Below are positions 8,802 through 18,886 of a stretch of 64,000 nucleotides of DNA, in pieces. The notes under the pieces are model-generated. The model was not told where the DNA came from and ran no database searches. It saw only the letters and a program-made list of their open reading frames with translations. This DNA is from Dyadobacter subterraneus (GTDB taxonomy: Bacteria; Bacteroidota; Bacteroidia; Cytophagales; Spirosomataceae). The position numbers were made by a program, and so were the translations under genes. The stretch lies in NCBI RefSeq assembly GCF_015221875.1, contig NZ_JACYGY010000001.1:2356001-2420000 (forward strand). The letters are read 5' to 3'. How positions within the stretch are numbered: the first letter of the stretch is position 1; each line of letters begins with the position of its first letter.

Positions 8802-10124
8802 ATGAACACTTATTATTCATTTGCGTTTCGTCGTAGTGTGTCTTTTTTTATAAAGTCAAAACTGCCAGGATGGTTAACAGCCATCTTTACAGCCTTTATT
8901 TCCTGTATATTTTCATCTGGATTTGCCCAGGACAGTACTACAATCAGGTATAGTTTAGATCTGGATACGTTAACTGAGCAACGGTTCATAGATAGATATG
9001 AAAACGTGTTTATGACGAAAATTCCTACCCGGCATATGTTTAAAATAGGGATATCACAGTATTATCAACCCATTCAGTTTTCTCTGCTTGATGATAAGAT
9101 ATTTAATAATTCCTCTTTAACGCTCGGCTATGAGTTCAAGTTTTTACCCTCTGTTTCTGCCGCAGTATCTGCCCACCTGCCGTTTTATTCTGCCGAAATT
9201 CCAGGGAAGTATGTATCAAAAAGTATAGTTTACGATGCCCAGCTCCGGTGGTTTTTTGATATGAAAAAAAGGATTCGTAAAGGGCAAAGTGCAAATAATT
9301 TCAGTGGAAACTACCTGGCAATAAATTATACGCTTCCTGGTACCCATGTTATTTGGGAAAACGAACCAACCATTGGTCTGAAAGCAGGTTTTCAGCGCCG
9401 TCTCCTTAATTCTGGATTTGTTGATTATGCATTCGCGCTTCAGCAGAGAAGTCTGAGTTTTCGGTATGGCTTATTTTATTTCTGGCAATTTTCCACTCAG
9501 ATAAGTTATGGATTCGCTTTTGGAGATTGGAAAAGAGCCAGAAAACACCCTTTGTGTGATGTGCTGCTTTGCGATGAAAATATTCAGCACCAGTGGAAAT
9601 ACAAAATTCCGGAAATCACTTTGGGCTATCATTTGTACCGGGTAAGACTTGGAGCAGCCTATGAGCATAAGATCAAATCATCTCCCTTCTCATTGAATTT
9701 TCAGTATGATTTTAATATCACCAAGGGTTATTCGTATGTCAAACAACCTGCCAACTACATGGCTTATGATACCTATGGATCGGATAATACAAAGGAGTTA
9801 TCACAATTTTTCACATTTCAGCCCAGATATTATTTTTTGCAAAAACGAAATCAAATGGCCGGCAGGGGAGGGAATGGATTATCGGGGATTTATACAGGAA
9901 TAAATGCGGAGCTAGGTGTTTACTTCGGAAAACATAATATTTTTAACGATTTGAAGTTTAGACGTAATACCCTTTATACCGGTGCACTTTTCGGTTTTCA
10001 ACAACGACTATTTCGTCATGGATACGTTGATTTTAATACCTCATACAATTTTAAACATGAGTTTCGTCAATCTGAAAATTCCAGTGGATTCAGAGGAAAT
10101 CTTGGGTTAGGTTTTGCATTTTAA
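8802..10124 (+). CDS. Outer-membrane beta-barrel protein
   Basis: A 440-residue protein whose N-terminal hydrophobic segment (about 24-42) ends at GFAQD, a typical signal-peptidase site. The rest is alternating aromatic beta strands (FRYGLFYFWQF, ITLGYHLYRVRLGAAYEH) and the last residues are LGLGFAF, the aromatic ending used for barrel insertion. No specific family recognised. It is probably a target of the ECF sigma factor encoded about 3 kb upstream, because both genes carry the same promoter-like motif. Confidence 0.75.
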   Translation: MNTYYSFAFRRSVSFFIKSKLPGWLTAIFTAFISCIFSSGFAQDSTTIRYSLDLDTLTEQRFIDRYENVFMTKIPTRHMFKIGISQYYQPIQFSLLDDKIFNNSSLTLGYEFKFLPSVSAAVSAHLPFYSAEIPGKYVSKSIVYDAQLRWFFDMKKRIRKGQSANNFSGNYLAINYTLPGTHVIWENEPTIGLKAGFQRRLLNSGFVDYAFALQQRSLSFRYGLFYFWQFSTQISYGFAFGDWKRARKHPLCDVLLCDENIQHQWKYKIPEITLGYHLYRVRLGAAYEHKIKSSPFSLNFQYDFNITKGYSYVKQPANYMAYDTYGSDNTKELSQFFTFQPRYYFLQKRNQMAGRGGNGLSGIYTGINAELGVYFGKHNIFNDLKFRRNTLYTGALFGFQQRLFRHGYVDFNTSYNFKHEFRQSENSSGFRGNLGLGFAF

Positions 10125-10388
10125 TACTATGGTTCATAGATAATTGTCCTTTGTCATAAGCACCGGCTAGTTTCCAAGCAGATGAAGTTCGACAATTACG
10201 TCGATGCTTTCTTCTTCAATATATTTTTCTCTTTGGTCTCTGAGAACACAATCTATAAAATTGATATAAGTAATAATTTATTAACCAAAATACCTGTTAT
10301 TATAGATAGCTTATAGACAAATTTGGAGCGATAAAACAATATCGTTAACCAATTCAATATTTTAATTCTAAGATCACTAAATAGTTGA

Positions 10389-10832
10389 ATGAAAATTATT
10401 CCTGATAAATTATTGATTGTTCGTGAGGAAGATGAACACGCTTTTCATACTGGCAGAATATCTGATCGTTATCAATTTTGGGGATACAATACATTTGCAT
10501 TTGAATCAGGAGCAATAGGTATTCCCCAAAATTGGGAAAATTTAAGAAAGGAGTATATAGTGCTGAATCTTTTCGATGTTGAGGATAACATTTATCAACT
10601 GAGTTTTGGTACGATGGATTTACGAGCGAATTGAATTCGGCGTTAATTCCTGAAAAAATAGAAGGATGGTTACGGCAAAAAAGGAAAGTATGTTTTTACA
10701 AACATTGAGGTAGAATTATTTAACGGAATCGTTTTTGGGTTGATTCCGGATTTTCAAAACCAATCCAGTGAATTAATGCCAAGTTCAACTATCAGTTTTA
10801 TAGATCCTTGGGATGGAGAGTACTTCACTTAA
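10389..10832 (+). pseudogene. Unknown protein gene with two compensating frameshifts
   Basis: The frame opens at ATG 10389 and stops at 10634 (81 codons). Protein-like sequence continues in a second frame from 10628 (ELNSALIPEKIEGWLRQK) and returns to the first frame from 10701 (NIEVELFNGIVFGLIPDF, then a stop at 10830-10832). The order frame 0, 2, 0 suggests two small indels in one gene of about 147 residues. The tail (PEKI, later MPSS) loosely recalls the intact protein at 3786-4508. No function assigned. Confidence 0.5.
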
Positions 10833-10899
10833 ATGAATCGAAATAAGGCGATTGGAAAATGGTACAATTAAAAAGACAAAGTGGTCTCAAAAAGCGAAT

Positions 10900-11592
10900 A
10901 TGATGTGGGAAGAATTAAAAGTATATCAACAATTAGACAAGAAAGAAATTAATGCCTCCTTCAAAAAATTTGGTTTGAAAATCCTGTCGGAGCTTGAAGA
11001 CTATAAAATAGACCAAACAAGTTCAATGATTAAACTATATAGAAATGTGAACCAACTTGAACAAGCTGTGTTTATCGAAAAATTAACTGGTTCTTATAAT
11101 TTAAAAGTACTGACTTGCATAAAACCTGCCGATTTATACTTACACCACAAGTTCACGATGATAAATATCGTGTCGCTTGGTGACATTATGACCAACCATC
11201 GCAGAACATCTTATCCTTTGACACAGGAATGGCAGGATCTGGCAACATTTATTGCAGACAGAATTAAAATTGAAATTGAAAATTATTTTAGCAAGTATGA
11301 TTCGTTCGACAAAATAATTTCTAACAGAAAGGATATTGAACCAAAAAATTCAGGGCTTGACAATAAATATGAACTTCTAATTTATGCAGCGATTAGGACA
11401 AAGAATAAAACTTTATTGGATTTTTACATTGACAAAAAATTAAGCAGACCTGTCATGCAAATCAGCAAAAGTGAGTATCTAAAGCCTGAAAATCGACAAA
11501 TAGATGAGGTTGAATTTCTAAGCAAAATAAAAAAGTTGGCGTATGAAAATGACTTTGATGGCATTGAAGCCCTAATCACTAACATTGTTTAG
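10900..11592 (+). CDS. Soluble protein of unknown function
   Basis: From the ATG at 10900 (MMWEELKVYQQLDKKEI) the protein has 230 residues; a TTG at 10852 could add 16. It is lysine-rich, mostly helical, with no signal or membrane helix. The middle (TSYPLTQEWQDLATFIADRIK) looks like a folded domain and the end like short helical repeats, but I recognise no family. It directly follows a frameshifted gene, so it may be the surviving half of a two-gene unit. Confidence 0.5.
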   Translation: MMWEELKVYQQLDKKEINASFKKFGLKILSELEDYKIDQTSSMIKLYRNVNQLEQAVFIEKLTGSYNLKVLTCIKPADLYLHHKFTMINIVSLGDIMTNHRRTSYPLTQEWQDLATFIADRIKIEIENYFSKYDSFDKIISNRKDIEPKNSGLDNKYELLIYAAIRTKNKTLLDFYIDKKLSRPVMQISKSEYLKPENRQIDEVEFLSKIKKLAYENDFDGIEALITNIV

Positions 11593-12031
11593 ACAAAAGA
11601 TTTGCTGCTTTGAGGAGTTTATTTTTTATGGGCTGCCGAACAAATTTTTATATTTAATTTATCAAGTGGCTCTAAGTAGTAATTAGGCTATGAAAATTCT
11701 TCCACCACATTATGTCTTAAAGCGTTACTTGCAAGCCAAAACGATATACATCCTCATAGCGCTTATTTTTTATCAACTACAAGTTCAAAAATTTCTGAAA
11801 GATCTGGCATCAGTAAGTATTCGGGAAATTAGAGTTATAGTCCGAGCTGATTACACAAAGTTGGTTTGTACATAATCATTTTGTGTATTCTTGTGCGAAC
11901 TATCCGCTGACAAAGCAACATACCATTTACAACTTTATAAACCTTCAAAATATGCAGAAAAGTCAAAAGTTGACTTTTTTCGTTTCTTTCAATAGTTTAA
12001 TTGTAGCTTTGCGGCTTCAAAAAATGAGAAG
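11593..12031. other. Intergenic region before the ABC-F gene
   Basis: A 61-codon frame at 11690-11875 lacks any recognisable feature and is probably spurious. Otherwise only the promoter-like box at 12004-12011 stands out. Confidence 0.4.
12004..12011 (+). promoter_or_regulatory. Bacteroidota -7 box of the ABC-F gene
   Basis: tagctttg matches the Bacteroidota -7 consensus TAnnTTTG and lies 20 bases before the ATG at 12032. The same octamer precedes the azoreductase gene at 30857. No TTG stands at the ideal -33 distance. Confidence 0.5.
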
Positions 12032-13669
12032 ATGATTACAGTTGAAAATTTAGCCGTTGAATTTAGCGGTTCTGTCCTTTTTAGCGAAGTTTCCTTCGTT
12101 ATTAATCCTACTGATAAAATTGCCCTTATGGGTAAAAATGGAGCGGGTAAATCCACAATGATGAAAATTATTGCTGGTGAACAAAAAGCGAATCGAGGCC
12201 ATGTACGTGCACCTAAGGACGCCGTTATTGCTTATTTGCCGCAGCATTTACTTACCGAAGATAACTGTACCGTTTTCGAAGAAGCAGCCAAAGCATTCAA
12301 GCAGGTTTTTGAAATGCGTGCCGAGATGGAAAAACTGAATCTTGCGCTTGAAACCCGCACAGATTACGATAGTGATGAGTACATGGCGATCATCGAGCAG
12401 GTTACCGAAATAGGTGAAAAATATTACCAGCTGGAAGAAGTTAATTATGACGCCGAGGTTGAAAAAGCCCTGAAAGGATTAGGATTCAGGCCTGAGGATT
12501 TTCAAAGACAAACCAAGGAATTCAGTGGAGGATGGCGCATGCGTATTGAGCTTGCCAAAATATTATTGCAAAAGCCAGACCTTATTTTACTCGATGAGCC
12601 TACCAACCATATTGACATTGAGTCGGTGATGTGGCTGGAAGATTTTTTAGTGAATAAGGCCAATGCAGTAATGGTTATTTCTCACGACCGTGCCTTCATC
12701 GACAATATCACCAACCGTACGATTGAAGTGACCATGGGACGGATTTTTGACTATAAAGCCAACTATTCCCATTACTTGGTGTTGCGTGAGGAGCGCAGGT
12801 CACATCAGATTAAGGCCTATCAGGAACAGCAGAAAATGATTGCTGATAATATGCAATTCATTGAACGTTTCCGCGGAACGTATTCCAAAACCAACCAGGT
12901 TTCCTCGCGCGAACGCATGTTAGAGAAACTGGAAATTATTGAAATTGATGAAATTGATAATTCAGCCCTGAAACTTCGTTTTCCGCCTTCGCCGCGCTCA
13001 GGGGATTATCCTGTTACCGTGAAAGATGTCTCTAAATCCTACGGAGACCATGTCGTATTTAAAAATGCGAGCATGACTATTTCAAGAGGAGAAAAGGTGT
13101 CGTTTGTAGGTCGAAATGGAGAAGGTAAATCGACGATGATCAAGGCTATCATGGGCCAGATCGATGTTGACGGGACCTGTCAGCTTGGCCACAATGTCAA
13201 GGTTGGCTATTTTGCGCAAAACCAGGCATCGTTACTGGATCCTAACCTTACCATTTTTCAAACTGTGGACGAGGTAGCAGAAGGAGATGTAAGAACCCAG
13301 ATCAAAAATATCTTGGGAGCCTTCATGTTTCAGGGTGAGGATATCGACAAGAAAGTAAGTGTACTGTCGGGTGGAGAAAAAACGCGTCTTGCCATGGTGA
13401 AGCTTTTGTTGGAACCTGTAAACCTTTTGATTCTTGATGAACCAACCAACCACCTGGATTTAAAGTCAAAAGATGTTTTGAAAGAAGCGCTTCGAAACTT
13501 TGATGGCACGTTGGTACTGGTATCTCATGATCGCGACTTTTTACAGGGCTTATCCCAAAAAGTTTTTGAGTTTAAAGACAAACGTGTAATCGAGCATTTT
13601 GAAACGATTGATGCTTTTCTGGAACGTAACCGGATAAAAAGTATAGCGGATCTTCAACTTGCCAAATAG
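12032..13669 (+). CDS. ABC-F family ATP-binding protein
   Basis: A 545-residue soluble protein with two ABC ATPase domains in tandem and no membrane part. The first has Walker A GKNGAGKS (34-41), signature FSGGW (164-168) and Walker B LILLDEP (184-190). The second has GRNGEGKS (360-367), LSGGE (445-449) and LLILDEP (465-471). The linker of about 70 residues with FIERFRGTYSKTNQVSSRE is the ABC-F hallmark. The family acts on ribosomes in translation or antibiotic protection. Which subfamily (YbiT-, Uup- or YheS-like) I cannot settle; genome-wide housekeeping versions are most likely. It stands alone with its own promoter-like box. Confidence 0.93.
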   Translation: MITVENLAVEFSGSVLFSEVSFVINPTDKIALMGKNGAGKSTMMKIIAGEQKANRGHVRAPKDAVIAYLPQHLLTEDNCTVFEEAAKAFKQVFEMRAEMEKLNLALETRTDYDSDEYMAIIEQVTEIGEKYYQLEEVNYDAEVEKALKGLGFRPEDFQRQTKEFSGGWRMRIELAKILLQKPDLILLDEPTNHIDIESVMWLEDFLVNKANAVMVISHDRAFIDNITNRTIEVTMGRIFDYKANYSHYLVLREERRSHQIKAYQEQQKMIADNMQFIERFRGTYSKTNQVSSRERMLEKLEIIEIDEIDNSALKLRFPPSPRSGDYPVTVKDVSKSYGDHVVFKNASMTISRGEKVSFVGRNGEGKSTMIKAIMGQIDVDGTCQLGHNVKVGYFAQNQASLLDPNLTIFQTVDEVAEGDVRTQIKNILGAFMFQGEDIDKKVSVLSGGEKTRLAMVKLLLEPVNLLILDEPTNHLDLKSKDVLKEALRNFDGTLVLVSHDRDFLQGLSQKVFEFKDKRVIEHFETIDAFLERNRIKSIADLQLAK

Positions 13670-13844
13670 ACAATGATTATAGCCTGATAATTGAAAGTTA
13701 ATTGATTGTCAGGTATATAAGGTTTTGTTTTTATGTGGTTGGTCAGTGAAATGCAGTTATGACCTTGTTCAAAAACTGGAAAGCAAAAAAAAGCAGGTGA
13801 ACTAATAAAACCTTACAGTAATTAGTTTTCGTTTACAATACTGT

Positions 13845-14390
13845 ATGAATGAAACCGAGATCAAATCGCTGGTTTATGATTTCTATCCAAGAAATCTTAC
13901 TTCATATGACGAAGGATACTACGAATCGAAGGAGTATCTTTTAAGAAAGCAATATTGTTCCCAGGCCAGGTCGGACAATAAGCGCTGGGAGGATTTTAAA
14001 GGTCAATTTCCTGAATTAAAAATCAATTTGTTTGATGGGCAAACGGCCAACTATTCTTTTTTAGGCAGTGTTCCATCATACGAATTTGCATTTAGTATCA
14101 GACCGGAAGGTTATCCTAATAAATGGGTGGTAATCTCTATATTTGTTAGTGTAATAGCGAAATATTGGTCTTACCATATCGCTGATATTTTTTTGGATAA
14201 ACAGCCTGAGATCAGATATAATCTGGTTTACAAAGAGGAAAAAGATTGCATTTTAAAGACTGGAAACCTGATAGAAATTAATTTTCTGGAATATCAAATG
14301 TTAACCCCGGACATTCATCAAATGGTTATTGATGATATAGCCACCGACTTTACCGAAAGCCCTACGATTTTTCAGGCTTTATTTTATTAA
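13845..14390 (+). CDS. Protein of unknown function
   Basis: A 181-residue soluble protein rich in aromatic and acidic residues (KSLVYDFYPRNL, WSYHIADIFLDKQPEIRYN). No signal or membrane helix and no recognised family. The composition resembles the small immunity-like proteins scattered through Bacteroidota genomes, but that is only an impression. Monocistronic, convergent with the coiled-coil gene at 14453. Confidence 0.5.
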   Translation: MNETEIKSLVYDFYPRNLTSYDEGYYESKEYLLRKQYCSQARSDNKRWEDFKGQFPELKINLFDGQTANYSFLGSVPSYEFAFSIRPEGYPNKWVVISIFVSVIAKYWSYHIADIFLDKQPEIRYNLVYKEEKDCILKTGNLIEINFLEYQMLTPDIHQMVIDDIATDFTESPTIFQALFY

Positions 14391-14452
14391 TTAATTTGCA
14401 CAGCAAGACCAGTATTGAAAATCGATTATTTCAACGGATGAAGCATTTGGGG

Positions 14453-14695
14453 TTATTCTTCCAGATTTAGCAATTGCTTTTTCAATTCTGCGATATTGTT
14501 TTGATGCCTGGAAATCTTTTCTTTTGCCTCATTTGGATCAGTAGTATTTTTAAAAGCCACGGACTGACCTAAGGGATTCTGAATCTTACTTAACATCGCC
14601 ATCGCCTTCTGGGCATCTAAGGTCTGTTTGAGCATGTTGATTTCAGCCTCTTCCAACTCAATATCATATTCAAGCTCTTTTCTTGATTTACTCAT
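14453..14695 (-). CDS. Short coiled-coil protein
   Basis: The ATG at 14695 gives an 80-residue protein (MSKSRKELEYDIELEEAEI and onward). A longer frame starts at 14773, but its extra N-terminus has unlikely composition. The sequence is two amphipathic helices separated by a short loop with a conserved-looking NPLGQS, and it ends LKKQLLNLEE. A helical hairpin or coiled coil of unknown role. Confidence 0.5.
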   Translation of the reverse strand: MSKSRKELEYDIELEEAEINMLKQTLDAQKAMAMLSKIQNPLGQSVAFKNTTDPNEAKEKISRHQNNIAELKKQLLNLEE

Positions 14696-14870
14696 AAGAA
14701 TTTTTTTTAGCCTGGTTATACTACGAATAGAATATAATTTTATTATTAAAATTTGTACTTTATTCTGCCTCATAAGTAAAGTTCGCTCAAAAATCGGTTT
14801 GAGTTAATAATAGCAATAAGGCTTGCTGCAAGCCGGCTGATTATCATCTTTTCCAACAAATGTATCACAA

Positions 14871-15722
14871 ATGGACCGGAGAGAATTTCTTGCTTTATCT
14901 GCCGGCGTTTGCCTGGCACCTGGATCTGTGCAGTTAAGTGCAAACCAGCATACACCAATACCCATCATTGATACACACATACATTTGTTTGATACAACCC
15001 GTTCTCAGGGCGTGCCTTGGCCGGAGAAAAATGATAAAATTCTTTATCAACCCGCGCTCCCGGGCCGTTACCGAAGCATTGCAGAAAAGCTTGGAATTAC
15101 CGGCGCCATTGCCGTGGAAGCCAGTCCATGGCTGGAGGACAACCGTTGGCTGATCGATACTGCCGAAAATGATAAAATTATTGTCGGCGTGATAGGTAAT
15201 CTTGAACCAGGTAATCCGGATTTTGCCAAACAGCTCGGGCGTTTTCAGCAAAGTCCACTTTTCCTTGGCATCCGGTATGGAAATCTTTGGGGCCACGATA
15301 TTGCAAGCCAACTAAAAAATCCCGGTTTTATTTCAGACCTTAGATCGCTTGCGCGGGAAGAATTGGTACTGGATACCGCAAACCCGAACCCAGCGCTGCT
15401 GGCTGCGGTAGTAAAGCTCACAGATCTGGTGCCTGATTTAAAAGTTGTGATTGATCATTTACCTCAGATGAGTCTACCGACAGACAAAGCGGTAGAAAAG
15501 TTGTACGAAGCAGATCTGCACGAGCTGGGACAAAGACCAAAAGTCTATGTGAAAATCTCTGAGGTTCTACGCCGCGTCAATGGCCAGATCCCAACGGAGC
15601 TGAGTTTCTACCGCGCGCGGCTGGACGGACTTTACAATACTTTTGGAGAAGACAGGCTGCTATACGGCAGTGACTGGCCCAACAGTGATCAATGGCTGCC
15701 TTTTGATATGGCCGGAATTTGA
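14871..15722 (+). pseudogene. Amidohydrolase (TIM-barrel metal hydrolase) with a truncated C-terminus
   Basis: The 283 codons begin with a short leader (MDRREFLALSAGVCLAPGS, Tat-like but with RR in an unusual place). The metal-binding motif DTHIHLFD follows (about 34-41). Later motifs are VIDHLP (about 198) and LLYGSDWPNSDQW (about 263-275), typical of the amidohydrolase-2 family of lactone or carboxylate hydrolases. Family members continue about 30-40 residues past the GSDWP motif; here the frame ends six residues later (FDMAGI). Downstream sequence belongs to another gene's end, so a deletion has probably cut this gene. The active-site residues remain, so activity cannot be excluded. Confidence 0.7.
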
Positions 15723-15918
15723 AGATAAAGGTGGTTTTTTGATATTAGACAAGTGGACGCCAATCGAACCTTACGGGACTGCCAAATTGTGGATTTCCGA
15801 TCAAAAATTTATCATGTATCACCGAAAATATCTCAGGCTTGGAGCTACTGGTTACATGATGGATGGCAGCGGCTATGTTGCCAAATGTGAAGTGATCGAG
15901 TTGGTAAACCTGGTGTAG
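15719..15918 (+). pseudogene. 3' fragment of an unrelated gene fused to the amidohydrolase
   Basis: In the +1 frame relative to the amidohydrolase, sequence from about 15719 reads EFEDKGGFLILDKWTPIEP and continues to a stop at 15916-15918 (ending AKCEVIELVNLV). It looks like the end of a genuine protein but has no start of its own. I do not recognise the family. Its position directly against the cut amidohydrolase points to a deletion junction near 15715. Confidence 0.5.
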
Positions 15919-16013
15919 AAATTAAGGGTTGTAGATATTATTGGTTTTTTTTTAAAAGATCATAGATCAGAAAATGATGTCAAAAAAGATATCAATAATC
16001 ATGACAATATTTT

Positions 16014-18479
16014 TTATTCATTACTTAAACTCTTTACAGGGTTTGTCAGTGTTGTTTTGAGACTTTGAGTGCAAATAATTATAAGCGTTAAAGTCAGCAG
16101 TAGAACCGGTGGAATAATGAAAACAGAAATGCCGGGAGTAATGTGAAAAGCATAATTTTTCAGCCAGGCATTAGACAAATAATAAATTACAGGAGTGGAG
16201 ATAGCAGATGCAACACATACCATTTTTATAAAATCTTTTGAAACCAGTATAAGCAGACCGACCACCGAAGCTCTGAGTACTTTGCGAATGCCGATTTCTT
16301 TTGTTCTGAGTTTAATGACAAAACTGGAAAGTCCCAGCAGCCCTAAGCAGGCTATAATAATTGCCAGCATTGAGAAAAGAATGAAAATATTGCTTAGCTG
16401 ACTGTCAGCTTCATACTGCCGGTTAAAGTATTCATCCAGAAAAAAGTATTCAAACGGGCTTCCGGGAAATGTTTTATGGTAAAGTTTTTCTACCTGGGAA
16501 AGGCTTTGTGCAGCGTTTTTTGCATTTAGTTTTATTGACAGGTACCTCCAGTCATTAATGCTGGGAGAATAGCATAAGATAGGATCAAATTTTTCTTTCA
16601 ATGAGCGCTGGTGAAAGTTTTTCATAACGCCGCCAATTTTGCAGTTAACATCGTCACCCCATGTGAATACGATTTCCTGGTTGATAGCTTCTTCGGGCGA
16701 TTTATAACCAAGCATTTTTGCAAGCTCCTCGTTGATTAAAACTTTTGTGCTCCCCGTGCTGTCCAGTTTTGAACTGTCGCTGCCAATAAGGTTTTTTCCG
16801 GCGATCAATTCAATTTGATATGTTGGAACAAAGTTTTGATCTATTTCCATCAGATAGGTTTCAAAGTTATGCCGCTTATCCTGATTTACCCTCCTGACAC
16901 TTTTCCGGAAACGAATCATGTGACCGGGTATATCGGTTGTTGCCGTTGCATCTTTCACCGAATTGATGTTCAAAATCTCGTTTTTGAAAAAATGAAGGGC
17001 ATTGAACATTGCTTCACCTTTGACCACAGGTGTTTTTACAATGACAACCTGATCTTTCTGATAGCCAAGCTTTCCATTTCTCATAAAATTAAACTGCTGG
17101 AAAATAACAACCGTTGATGCGATCAGAGTTATAGAGAGTATGAACTGGAAGGAAACCAAAACACGCCTCATGGATATTCCTCCACCGGGATGTGTTTTTA
17201 GTCCTTTCAGCACGCGAACCGGCAAGAATGAAGACAATACGAAGGCCGGATACGCGCCAACCAGTAAGGCACCAACCAGGAAAAATAATAAAACCGAAAA
17301 CCAGAAAATGGGTTTGCCGCCCAAGCCATCTGAAAAGAAATCCGTCGTAATATCTTTTCCGATAAAGTCATTGAAGAAAGGCGTGCAGCAAAAAATAACA
17401 GCAAACGCAACGATGAGCGCAAACAGATTGATGATAAAAGATTCAGTGAGAAACTGCGTGATGAGTTGCGATTTTTCTGCCCCTACCACTTTTCTCAAAC
17501 CGACTTCCTTGGCCCTCTCCACCGACTTGGCGGTTGATAAATTGATATAATTGATCCAGGCAATGAATAGAATAAATATGCCGATAATACTCAATAGTGA
17601 AACTTCCTTTTCGCTGCCATTTGCTTCGGCTTCTTTTAAGTAATTGGAATAAAGGTGAATATCTGTAATGGGTTGCAGATGAAAGGATAAGCGCAAATTC
17701 AGTTCTTTCATTCTGGTACCAAGGTATTTTTCAATAAACGCGGGAAATTTCGCTTCGAGTTTCTTCACGTCTGTCCCGGGGGCAAGTACCACGTAATTAT
17801 AAAATTCTGCCCTGGACCAGTCATCATATCCGTAATTTGGCTTGATGGATGAAAATGAAACCAGCATGTCAAATTTGATATGAGAATTATCAGGAATATC
17901 TTTAAAAACACCCGTTACCTTTTCTAACATGCTTCCATTCATGTCCAGCATTTTGCCCAGCGGATCTGTATCCCCGAAATATTTTTTTGCTGTGCTGGCA
18001 GAAATTACAATACTGTTGGGCTCTGTTAAGCAGGTTTTCCTGTCACCGGAGATTAACGGATAAGAGAAAACATTAAAGAAAGAAGCATCAGCCAGATACA
18101 TATTATCTTCATTATATATCTTTTCACCGCCCTTGGCATCCTTATAAGAAAGAGTGTAAGCGGGCATAAATAAAGACACGGAAGCCAATCGGGTAAAATC
18201 GGCGACCTCCGGAAAATCTGCTTTCATGGCTGGGCCTACCGCCGGATGATTCGTGGCTGTGGCTGGTGTAACAGACTCGCTGCCTGGGTACGAAATGGGC
18301 ACCCGGTAAATATTTGCTGCATTCTTATGAAACTGATCATAAGTTGATTCAAAATATACATACTGAAAAATGAAAAAACAGGCTGCGATTCCCATTGCCA
18401 GTCCAAAGATGTTGATGGCTGAAGATCCTTTGCTTTTCCAAAGATTTCTCCGGGATATTTTCAGATAATTTCCTAACAT
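16014..18479 (-). CDS. FtsX/MacB-like ABC transporter permease
   Basis: An 821-residue protein of the duplicated Bacteroidota permease type. The start MLGNYLKISRRNLWKSK leads into the first membrane helix (about 22-41). A periplasmic MacB-PCD domain and a three-helix FtsX block follow, around residues 290-420. A second periplasmic domain comes next, and the final FtsX block carries the hallmark KEIGIRKVL near residue 725. Such proteins work with an ATPase in lipoprotein or peptide export or envelope signalling; no ATPase gene is adjacent. A relic of the same family lies at 31748-32002. Confidence 0.88.
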   Translation of the reverse strand: MLGNYLKISRRNLWKSKGSSAINIFGLAMGIAACFFIFQYVYFESTYDQFHKNAANIYRVPISYPGSESVTPATATNHPAVGPAMKADFPEVADFTRLASVSLFMPAYTLSYKDAKGGEKIYNEDNMYLADASFFNVFSYPLISGDRKTCLTEPNSIVISASTAKKYFGDTDPLGKMLDMNGSMLEKVTGVFKDIPDNSHIKFDMLVSFSSIKPNYGYDDWSRAEFYNYVVLAPGTDVKKLEAKFPAFIEKYLGTRMKELNLRLSFHLQPITDIHLYSNYLKEAEANGSEKEVSLLSIIGIFILFIAWINYINLSTAKSVERAKEVGLRKVVGAEKSQLITQFLTESFIINLFALIVAFAVIFCCTPFFNDFIGKDITTDFFSDGLGGKPIFWFSVLLFFLVGALLVGAYPAFVLSSFLPVRVLKGLKTHPGGGISMRRVLVSFQFILSITLIASTVVIFQQFNFMRNGKLGYQKDQVVIVKTPVVKGEAMFNALHFFKNEILNINSVKDATATTDIPGHMIRFRKSVRRVNQDKRHNFETYLMEIDQNFVPTYQIELIAGKNLIGSDSSKLDSTGSTKVLINEELAKMLGYKSPEEAINQEIVFTWGDDVNCKIGGVMKNFHQRSLKEKFDPILCYSPSINDWRYLSIKLNAKNAAQSLSQVEKLYHKTFPGSPFEYFFLDEYFNRQYEADSQLSNIFILFSMLAIIIACLGLLGLSSFVIKLRTKEIGIRKVLRASVVGLLILVSKDFIKMVCVASAISTPVIYYLSNAWLKNYAFHITPGISVFIIPPVLLLTLTLIIICTQSLKTTLTNPVKSLSNE

Positions 18480-18886
18480 CTCAATGTATGTTTAGTATGA
18501 TAGATTTTTAATCTCTTATTACCAGTTCAACTTTTTTGCACTGCGTATACCAATTAAGTGTTTTATATGTAAAATTCCTATATATAAGTGATGCATTTAT
18601 TTAAAATTGTGAAATTTCGACAGAATGGAAGTAAATTTCATTGTCGGGCATTCTTGAAGTAAATTCTTTAAAACATAAAAACGGAAAGGTTTGCATTAAT
18701 TGGGAACCATAAGGTTTTATTCCTTTATGCCCCGGGCAAAACAAGTATGTATCTAATTATGTCGGCTTTTTGGGATTAGTAAGATTCTATCTTCCTTGCG
18801 TCCGCGGCAATCCGTAGTCTGCCTGCCGGATTATTGTATTATTTTTTTGAATTGATGAAATTAAACATCATTAAATAAACTGAACA
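18480..18886. other. Intergenic region between divergent genes
   Basis: Several short imperfect inverted repeats are visible (around 18612-18646 and 18728-18738, the latter with ccccggg), but none is a convincing terminator or operator. No coding remnant recognised. Confidence 0.35.

Noticed and set aside
11690..11875. A 61-codon frame before the ABC-F gene
   Set aside because: No start signal, domain or conserved-looking composition; probably random.
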